This document shows, piece by piece, positions 56,324-64,000 of a stretch of DNA of 64,000 nucleotides. The position numbers and the translations under genes are program-made. The notes under the pieces are model-generated. The model ran no database searches, was not told where the DNA came from, and saw nothing but the letters and a program-made list of their open reading frames with translations. The stretch is from Copromyces sp. CBS 386.78. Lineage: Eukaryota; Ascomycota; Sordariomycetes; Sordariales; Sordariaceae. Each line of letters starts with the position of its first letter. The stretch's first letter is position 1. The DNA is taken from the NCBI GenBank assembly GCA_030685235.1, contig MU839089.1, forward strand, positions 124,001 through 188,000, read 5' to 3'.

Positions 56324-59258
56324 TTTGTCGATTCTTTTTGTATCCTTCTAATCGATGTTTCGTCCGCTGGTCGGTGCGGATCTTGGACAGGCCGGAGTGA
56401 TGGACGACCTGTCCAATCTGTAAAAGTTGGGTATCGATAAAAAAATAACTTTTGCAGTCGCTGCTAATCTCTCATTGTTTTTCGTATTCTTTTTCAGTTA
56501 TTATCGTCCAAGTTCGTGATGCGACGTGCGATCGATGTTGCTTGTTTCTAGTTGCGAAGACCGGCGCGATGGGTGGTATCTTGGAATTCGATGAGTCGTT
56601 TATCGACGGTAAATCCGAACAAGAAAGGATTGTAACAGGTAGGCTATGCTGAAAGGAATGAATAGTGCGCTTGCGTGCAGAATAATGGGTATCGTGAAAA
56701 GAATGTGTCGTCTGCAGTGTACCGATGAGATACTGTCTGAATGCGTCGTTCGTGCGTTCGTTCAAAGATGGCGAAGTCGAAGTCGAAGAGCGAAGTCGTC
56801 GGTCGGTTAAGCGCGAGCGGCGAAGCGGATGGATGGATGAGCAATCCCAAATCCAACGACCTGAATCAAAGCCCGAATGCAATTGGGCAAGGCGACTCGA
56901 AGGATGAACAAAGTACAGTATCAGAGTGAACCCTCTTTGGTGGTGGCCGTTGTAGCTGTGTCGCCAGGTTGGACAAGACGGTCGCACAGGTCGGGAAGGA
57001 TGTCGCACTGACTGGTCGTCTCAGATTAATGTTGAAACCAGGGCAGACAGACCGCAGTAACGGTAGCAATGTGCAAGACAGCGGGAAGTGAGTGATTGTG
57101 AAGGGAGAGGACGAGGAGAACGAGTACCAACACCACTCGACTGAAAAGGGGTAGTCAAGGTAGTGCAAGTACGTTTCCTCTAGGTAGACGAGGCAACGAA
57201 AGAACAAGCGAACCCGACGAACGCTCGGAAGGAAAAAAGATGCCCTCAGGGAAAAAGATGGATTTGTGTGGGAAGGCGTAAAAAGGCACACACCAAAGGG
57301 AACACCCACACCCAAAATGCGGGTGAGTGGCACGGGTACCTAGTGCGCCTTCGAATGACCCGCTTCGTGCCTGTTCCTCTTCCACAATCCCGGTTCAGCT
57401 GCAAGGTACGGACGGGCTTTTATGGGCTAGGAACTGGGTCCAACGCCAGGGGTGATGGTGGTGACAAGAGGGGACCACGGGAAACAAGGACGGGGCAGCA
57501 GTGGACTGTTCTTGGGTGGGATTTACTCACCAGGGTCCTTTCAGTGTTCCTCTTCAAGAGTTTTTGGGTCAAGGGTGAAATGGTGAAACACCAAGCTAAT
57601 GCGCCTTGATTTGCGAGATCAGTGGGATAGGATAACCAAACCGTCGTACAGATTCGGTAAAATGCCGTGATGCCGGTGACCGGAGATGTCGATATGCTCT
57701 TGGGTGTGATGTGATGTGCTTGCTGACGAGGAATGTAGATGTAGATGTACAATCCCTAGGTAGCATGCCATGAGACTGGAATCCCAAGAATCCCGAGCGT
57801 TGAATTTGCAATTCGCAATCGTCAGCAAATGCTCGCTACTTACCGAAATAAGAAAGCCGCAAGAAAGAGAGCCGCGGAAGGGGATGAGCATACACAGCCT
57901 TCTTCCCATCTCTTGGCCTCGCCTTGGAGGCAAATACCGCCTGTCCAGCACAGGGTCACAGCACCGAGCCTCGCCAACAGGCACCTGCGGGCGGATTCGC
58001 GCGTGTGCGGGTGCTTTCGCAGAAACAGAGACCGGATGAACATGTCGCCCATTTACACAGTTTCGCGGCAATTAGGGCAGTACAAGTTCGTCAAAGCTCA
58101 CGGCCACGTGCAACGCCGCCGCCGTCGCCTTCGGCGGCCCCTCCCACTCGAAACGCACGGCCGGGGAACAGAGAAACGAAAGTTAAGAGGTGGGATCCAC
58201 GGACGGGAGTTGCGGAGTGGGAGGCCTGTCGGAACGTTGGGAAGCGAAACGGTCCAAGATTCCCGTGCAGTCTACAATCTAACCCTGGTATGTTTGTTAG
58301 CTTGGTACAAAACAGGGGGGAAGACAGGCATGCAGTTGTAAGAGGGTGCAGGTGCAATTGAGAGGGAAGAGTGGCCTCTTAACTATAAAATCGAGCGATT
58401 GATTCTGGGCTCGATCTGAGTGCGGTGATTTGCTCGTTTGGGCGTTTGAATGAGGGCATTCAGAGATTGCTCTCCGTTAGGCGTTTGAAATGGTACGGGT
58501 AAGCGCTGTAATGCCCTGTAATCTGGCTCAAAAGGGAGTCCTACATTCCCGTGGTCACGGTAAGGTGCGCGGTGGCGTTTTTTACCCTGGTCGCATTGTC
58601 TGGACTCGAGTATGACTAAGCAGGTGCACAGACCATATCCTCTCATTGAGCCAATCAGACAGCTCGCATTGGAGTGCACTGACCACTTACACCCCTGCTC
58701 CTGGGTATCACGCTAACAAACAAACCAGTCTTATATTGTATCCTAGCCTAGCAGTTGCCTAGGAAGGAGGTGAGGACGATCGGGCAAGACGGGTCATGAG
58801 GGTGCAACAAGCGGGGTGCAAGATTGCGATGGTCCTTCTTGCAGGGGGGCAGGGCAGTGATGAGGTGCGTGCGTGGGCGCTCGCGGCTGAGGCTTGTAGT
58901 GTAAAATGCCATCTTGTGATGCTGATGCGCGCGATGAGCGGGCAGTGTATGTAGAGATTCCCAGCTGAGAGAAACGCCATGTTGAAGACCTCCAAGTCTG
59001 TTTGGGTGGTGATATCGGTTGCAGGGATTTGGCGAAACCACCAGAGAGATGATGAATTGGGTGGGTGAACGTGCGGGCAATCATCAGGTGATGCGTCATT
59101 GCTCTGCTGCCAGAGCTCGAGCTCAGCTCTAATGAGAGGGGTTAGGGTTCTCTATGCCCAGCCTGGCCTGCTTACCTGCAGCTTCCCCTCAGACCCTCCT
59201 CACCTGACCATATAAGCCCTCCCGCGGAAGCAAGTTGTCAACCAATAAACCAGAAAAT
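56324..59258. other. 2.9-kb intergenic stretch, no gene recognised
   Basis: It covers the leader and promoter of the cysteine-cluster gene (a pyrimidine/purine-rich leader near 56,740-56,920 contains GATGGCGAAGTCGAAGTCGA-type repeats) and the approach to the tRNA. Opposed ORFs of 145-178 codons overlap each other without motifs and are not called. Confidence 0.45.
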
Positions 59259-59413
59259 GGTCACGTAGCGGAGTGGTTACCGCGATGCTCTTGTGAGTTA
59301 CCTCGACCCCCGAGCAAGAGGAAGTGTTTGTCCCATACTAACACACGCAATTAGATACCTCCAAGCCATTGGAAGTTATGCATAGGTCCTGGGTTCGACC
59401 CCCAGCGCGACCA
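59259..59413 (+). tRNA. tRNA-Thr (TGT anticodon) with an ~82-nt intron
   Basis: The 5' half is 59259-59295 and the 3' half 59378-59413, giving a 73-nt mature tRNA. The D arm is GCGG-AGTGGTTA-CCGC and the T arm is CTGGG-TTCGACC-CCCAG. The variable loop is AGGTC. The anticodon loop CTTGTG|A gives TGT. The acceptor GGTCACG/CGCGACC has one A-C mismatch, and the anticodon stem ATGCT/TGCAT has a T-T pair next to the loop. The intron 59296-59377 is long, and its CAAGAG (near 59,314) can pair with CTCTTG spanning the anticodon, the usual pre-tRNA arrangement. The mismatches leave some doubt about anticodon and functionality. Confidence 0.75.
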
Positions 59414-59424
59414 CAGGTTTCTAA

Positions 59425-59431
59425 TTTTTTT
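59425..59431 (+). terminator. RNA polymerase III T-run terminator
   Basis: Seven T residues lie 12 bases after the tRNA-Thr discriminator base. Confidence 0.65.
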
Positions 59432-59979
59432 GCTACTTTTTGCTCTTTCGCTTGGTTTCCATCTGTTTCTTTCCTTTGTGTCATGCGTCTCAACCCAAGA
59501 CCTCGCTCACTGGTAAGGTATCTCTCGATGGCGGCACACGATGCAGCTCTAGGACCTGAGTGGACACCTCCAGCTTCCTTATCGCTTCGACGTAACCCGC
59601 CTTCTTGTCTTATCGCTTCGCTTGGATGGTGTCACTGCCAAGGGTATCCCGGTAGTAGCTCCGTCTTCCCCATCCCAATGTCCACGGCGGAGGAGTTGCA
59701 GCATCTCATCGTCAGCTCACAACACTTTTCACGATGTCTGCGATGGTGGTTTACCGTCACGAAGAAATTCAATCACTTCCGACCCAAACGCATGTCAGAA
59801 CTAAGCTTGCAATTTATTTGTATGTTCATTTCGCTTATCTGGAGAGCCTAATGCAATTGCGTATACTGGGTGAGTGGGCGGGATCTGGAAGCCCCAACAT
59901 TCATGCTCTATTACCCATCTACATCCCTACTGGTTTCAACTCAAACCATCCAAAACTCCCCATTCCGCTAGTATTGCGC
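59432..59979. other. Gap between tRNA-Thr and the RPT1 stop codon
   Basis: This is the 3' flank of RPT1. The plus-strand ORFs here have no motif and extend antisense into RPT1. Confidence 0.5.
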
Positions 59980-61509
59980 TTAGTTGTACTGGGCATAGGC
60001 CGCAGTAGAGTTGAACTTGAGGTTGCCCTTGATGACCTTGTCCACCGCACTCAAGAAATCCTTCTCCGACGCCACCTTCCTGCGCGCACGAATGGCGAAC
60101 ATGCCCGCCTCCGTGCAAACACTGCGCAACTCGGCACCCGTCGCGTTCGGGCACAGGCGAGAAATGAGCTCCCATCGGATGTCACGCTCGACGGACATGC
60201 TCTTAGCGTGGATACGGAGAATGTTGGCACGGCCCTCGAGATCGGGAAGAGAGAACTCGATCTTGCGGTCGATACGTCCAGGACGCATCAGGGCGGGATC
60301 CAGCGTGGAAGGACGGTTAGTAGCGAACATAACCTTAATGTTGCCACGGGCATCGAAACCATCCAGCTGTGTAATAAGCTCCAACATGGTACGCTGGACT
60401 TCGTTGTCACCACCCGCGCCGTCATCGAAACGGGCTCCACCGATAGCATCGATTTCGTCGAAGAAGATAATGCATGCCTTCTTGGTGCGGGCCATCTCGA
60501 AAAGCTCGCGGACCATACGAGCACCCTCACCGACGTACTTCTGAACCAGCTCGGAACCAATGACACGAATGAAGGTGGCGTCTGTCCTGTTGGCGACGGC
60601 ACGAGCGCAAAGCGTCTTACCGGTACCGGGAGGACCGTATAGCAGGGCGCCCTTCGGGGGGTCGATACCGAGGTTGACGAACCGCTCTGGCGACAAGAGA
60701 GGCATCTCAACGACCTCGCGTAGCTTCTCGACCTGTTCCTTGCAACCACCGACATCGCCGTATGTGACGTCAGGCTTTTCCTCGACCGTCATCATGGTAA
60801 CGCTCGCATCGATCTTGGGCGGCAGCGGGAGGAGAATCTGATACTTATTTCTGTCGACGCCGACGCGCATTCCCTCCTCGATATCTGTCGGACTGACCCG
60901 CTCGCCCAGCTGGACCACGAACTTGGCGATCTGCTTGACGTTGATGACGTACTTGCTCTTGGACTCGTCCTTCTCGTCGGGGATGATCTTGGTGCACCGC
61001 GCTACCTGAAGTGGCTGCTCTTCTGACATGCGCTGACGGTCGGCTGCCACATCCCAAAGGTGAGGGGGCGCAAGGCCGGTATCTGATTCCTGTAGACCGA
61101 AAGTATCGCGGGTCAGCTGGATGCGCTTCGCGGTTTGTAATAGGTAGGCAAAGGAATGACTAGCATACCTTGACGCCAATCTTCTCGTCCACACTCTGCT
61201 GCTTCTCCTTTATTTGCTGTTCTAGCTTCTTGATGGCAGCACCGTAGGGCGCGGCGCCGTATGTCTTGAGGACCTGGATATCCCTTGACGGGGGGTTAGA
61301 CGACTCGTTCGTTATGGTGGCGGGCTGTTTTTTGGGCGGCAACATACTCGTCTGAGAGGGGAGTGATCTTTTTCTCCTCGACTTCATCGTCGGCAAATGT
61401 TTTCCTGTACTTCTCCCAGTTTTGACCTGTGGCAGAAGGCTACTCGAGGTGTCAGATTATGTATAAAGTGGCGGCAGCTTCTGGTAGGGCGACTCTGCAA
61501 GCATACCAT
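59980..61509 (-). CDS. rpt1: 26S proteasome regulatory particle AAA-ATPase subunit RPT1
   Basis: The exons are 61507-61509 (the ATG alone), 61348-61439, 61169-61283 and 59980-61089, giving 439 residues. The joins rebuild the conserved start [12 protein letters not shown], then [14 protein letters not shown] and [18 protein letters not shown], the RPT1 hallmark. After the OB domain ([19 protein letters not shown]) come Walker A GPPGTGKT (222-229), Walker B IIFFDEID (about 277-284) and the sensor/arginine-finger region ([19 protein letters not shown]). The C-terminus ends QYN. Rpt1 is one of six ATPases that unfold ubiquitylated substrates and open the 20S gate. The third exon uses an unusual AAG acceptor after a CTAAC branch. 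Length and sequence fit the family throughout. It is divergent from CCT4. Confidence 0.97.
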
Positions 61510-62171
61510 GATGACGGCGGGTGGGAATGACGCTTCCCGTTTGGACTAAGGCGAAGAAGGGTTGATAATCGAAGGGTCGGGGTCGGTAAATAAAGTCGCG
61601 ATGGTGCCCGTCGAGCGTTTGTTTGGTGGTGTCGGGTCGTTCGTGGGGTAGAGATCTCGACGCGGGTTTGATGTGTAAGGTAGTGTCGGGTTGTTTGGTT
61701 GCTTGAAGGTAATGGAGATGGTTCGTCAAGGGCCAGTAAGGTCGGAGGCTACGACTGCCACTGACAGAGGGTCGAAGCTCAACTGTTGCCGTAATCCATG
61801 CGCTGCCTTGCGGGCGAGGGAGCTACGGGTGGGTGCCACATGCACAGCGCCTAACCTAATCGGGTTAGACTGTGTAAATTACAGCGCCGCAGGTACCTTT
61901 TCCACCGCCCACCGCTCAGCAGCCGACAAAAAATTACCACCTGCCAGCCCACCTTTGCGCCCGCGCCAACACTTTACGGTCCCGCAGTGTGGAACATTGG
62001 TACGGACGGTGTGTGTTTTTGGGCCATTGATTCCAGACCAGCAAAGAAGGAGATAACAACACAACACCCAAGCGCAAGCCGATTCCAAAGTCGATAATTT
62101 CCGGCAGTTTCTGGCCCATCCGACCTCTACTATCTCCCATAATCCCAAATACCAGATCACAGCTTGCCACC
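61510..62171. promoter_or_regulatory. Divergent promoter region between RPT1 and CCT4
   Basis: At 662 bp between the two start codons, it must hold both promoters and leaders. I saw no TATA box and no GGTGGCAAA proteasome element. CCT4 has a textbook initiation context, GCCACCATGG, at 62167-62175. The pairing puts a proteasome subunit and a chaperonin subunit back to back. Confidence 0.6.
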
Positions 62172-64000
62172 ATGGCGACCGCACCGGTAGCTACTCAAAC
62201 GACGAGCAATGCGACTTTCAGGGTGCGTGTCCCGCTTTTTGGAACCTGACCCCTCGATAGGAGTCGGTGCGAAAGCTCCAGGAGGGAAGCCACTTGCTGA
62301 TACCCCACGATGTGAACAGGACAAGGAGAAGCCCGTCGCCGTTCGTTCGTCCAACATTGTCGCCGCCAGAGGTATGCATATACACTTTAGGAATACCTGC
62401 TGTCAGCTTGTCTTGTGGTGGTGCTAACGCGGACATGCCACCAGCCGTCGCCGATGCCGTCAGAACGTCGCTGGGACCGCGGGGTATGGACAAGATGATC
62501 AGGAGTGGAAAGGGGGAGACCATCATCACCAACGACGGCAGCACAATGTTGAAGAGCATGTCGGTCATGCACCCCACAGCCAAGATGCTCGTCCAGCTGT
62601 CGCACGCCCAAGATGTCGAGGCCGGTGATGGCACAACCTCCGTCGTCGTCCTTTGCGGTAGCTTGCTTGGTGCCGCCGACAGGCTACTAGGCAAGGGCAT
62701 CCACCCCTCAGTCATCTCCGAAGCTTTCCAAAGAGCCGCCGCCGCCGCGGTAGACGTCCTCCACGACATGTCGCAACCCATCGCCCTCACAGATACCGCC
62801 TCCCTCCTCCAGGCCGCCAACACCTCGCTCTCCTCCAAGATCGTGTCACAATACTCCAACCTCCTCGGCCCCATGGCCGTTAACGCTGTCACCAAGACGA
62901 TAGATATCAAGACCGCCGAGAACGTCGACCTCAAGAACATTCGCATAGTCAAGAAGGTCGGCGGTACGATCGAGGACTCTGAGCTGGTTGATGGTCTCGT
63001 CCTTACACAGCCCGTCATCAAGAGCGCTGGTGGTCCCGTCAGGATGGAGAAGGCCAGGATCGGTCTCATTCAGTTCCAGCTCAGCCCTCCCAAGCCTGAT
63101 GTGCGTATACCTCTGCATACTATTACAAACCTTGATTGGCTTCTTGTCATCTGAAGCCCTACCCCTATTTATACCGTCACTAACAACCTCTTCTACAGAT
63201 GGAAAACACCATCTCCGTAAACGACTACCGTCAGATGGACAAGATCGTCAAGGAAGAGCGCACCTACCTCCTCAACATGGTCAAGAAGATCAAGAAAGCA
63301 AAGTGCAATGTTCTCTTCATCCAGAAATCCATCCTCCGCGACGCCGTCAACGACCTGTCCCTGCACTTTCTCCAGCGCCTCGGCATCCTCGCCGTCAAGG
63401 ACATTGAGCGCGACGAGGTCGAGTTCATTTGCAAGTCGACCGGCTGCAAGCCCATCGCCGACATTGACTCCTTCACCGAGGACAAGCTCGGTTCGGCCGA
63501 CCTGGTCGAGGAAGTCAACTCCTCCGGCTCCCGCATGGTCAAGGTAACCGGCACCAAGTCGGCCGGCAAGACTGTCTCGGTCGTCGTCCGCGGCGCCAAC
63601 AGCCTCATCCTCGACGAGGCCGAGCGCTCCCTCCACGACGCCCTCTGCGTCGTCCGCTGCCTGGTCAAGAAGAAGGCGCTCATCGCCGGTGGCGGCGCCG
63701 CTGAGATTGAGATTGCCTCGCAGCTGGCCAAGCAGTCGCGCGCCCTGAGCGGCACCGAGGCCATCTGCTGGAAGGCGTTCGCGGACGCCATGGAGGTGAT
63801 CCCCACAACTTTGGCGGAGAACGCCGGTCTGAACAGTATCAAGGTGGTGACGGACCTGCGCCACAGGCACGAGAACGGCGAGAAGAACGCCGGCGTCAGC
63901 ATCAAGAGCGGTGGTGTCAACCCGAATATCGCCAAGGAGAATGTTCTTCAGCCCCTGTTGGTCAGCACGAGCGCGATCCAGCTGGCAGCCGAGACGGTGA
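62172..64000 (+). CDS. cct4: Chaperonin-containing TCP-1 (TRiC) subunit delta, CCT4; 3' end outside the window
   Basis: The exons are 62172-62222, 62321-62372, 62445-63100 and 63199 to the window end (520 codons visible). Introns have GTGCGT, GTATGC and GTGCGT donors and CAG acceptors, and the frames join as [38 protein letters not shown] and [15 protein letters not shown]. Group II chaperonin signatures are present: [34 protein letters not shown] (Asp of the ATP site in GDGTT) and [17 protein letters not shown] and the SNIVAARAV start are delta-subunit features. The protein folds actin, tubulin and WD-repeat proteins in the cytosol within an eight-subunit ring. The last codons seen, AIQLAAETV, lie about 15 residues before the usual end, so only the extreme C-terminus is missing. 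Confidence 0.97.

Noticed and set aside
59734..60642. 302-codon plus-strand ORF opposite RPT1
   Set aside because: It is antisense to a highly conserved ATPase domain; no motif.
62218..63069. 283-codon minus-strand ORF opposite CCT4
   Set aside because: It lies across CCT4 exons and an intron and only mirrors them; no motif.

Overview
The window looks like nuclear DNA of a filamentous ascomycete of the Neurospora type (Sordariales). The genes have short (50-100 nt) introns with GTAAGT/GTATGT-like donors and CTAAC/CTGAC branch sites. Both tRNA genes carry introns. One 12-kb block is extremely AT-rich with almost no CpA/TpG, the signature of repeat-induced point mutation (RIP). Neurospora is inferred from RIP, gene style and recognisable families, not from a database match.

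Layout. 1-1,323: an old tandem duplication and an intron-containing tRNA-Ile. 1,324-9,845 (minus): a single-pass membrane protein, a secreted GH11 xylanase and a three-exon zinc alcohol dehydrogenase. 13,458-19,216 (minus): a cytochrome P450 and a large transcription factor combining two C2H2-type fingers, a Zn2Cys6 cluster and polyglutamine. 19,693-31,820: a Ty1/copia retrotransposon with 184-bp LTRs and a GTTAG target duplication. It is itself split by a Ty3/gypsy retrotransposon (24,758-31,441; 211-bp LTRs; TATAT target duplication). Both are on the minus strand and both are destroyed by RIP. 31,826-35,860: gene-poor DNA with a decayed, non-RIPped gag-like relic. 35,863-42,191 (minus): a Vps38/UVRAG-like protein, a single-pass membrane protein, and an unrecognised protein with two tandem ~100-residue modules. 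42,560-43,830: scrambled, hardly mutated pieces of the same copia family, with a 137-bp inverted repeat. 45,303-56,323 (minus): a 1,268-residue low-complexity protein and a cysteine-cluster membrane protein. 59,259-64,000: an intron-containing tRNA-Thr, then proteasome ATPase RPT1 (minus) and chaperonin subunit CCT4 (plus, cut by the window end), which share a 662-bp divergent promoter region.

How it fits together. The right end is housekeeping protein quality control (26S proteasome and TRiC/CCT). The left end is accessory metabolism (xylan breakdown, alcohol oxidation, P450, regulator). The regulator has the RIPped, probably heterochromatic block only 476 bp upstream of its start, so its expression may be affected by neighbouring silencing. 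I see no prophage, CRISPR or operon structure, as expected for a fungus. The most unusual material is the nested RIPped retrotransposon pair together with its non-RIPped copia relic 11 kb away, and the tandem-module protein at 40,791-42,191. Exon coordinates come from reading splice signals and frames by eye.
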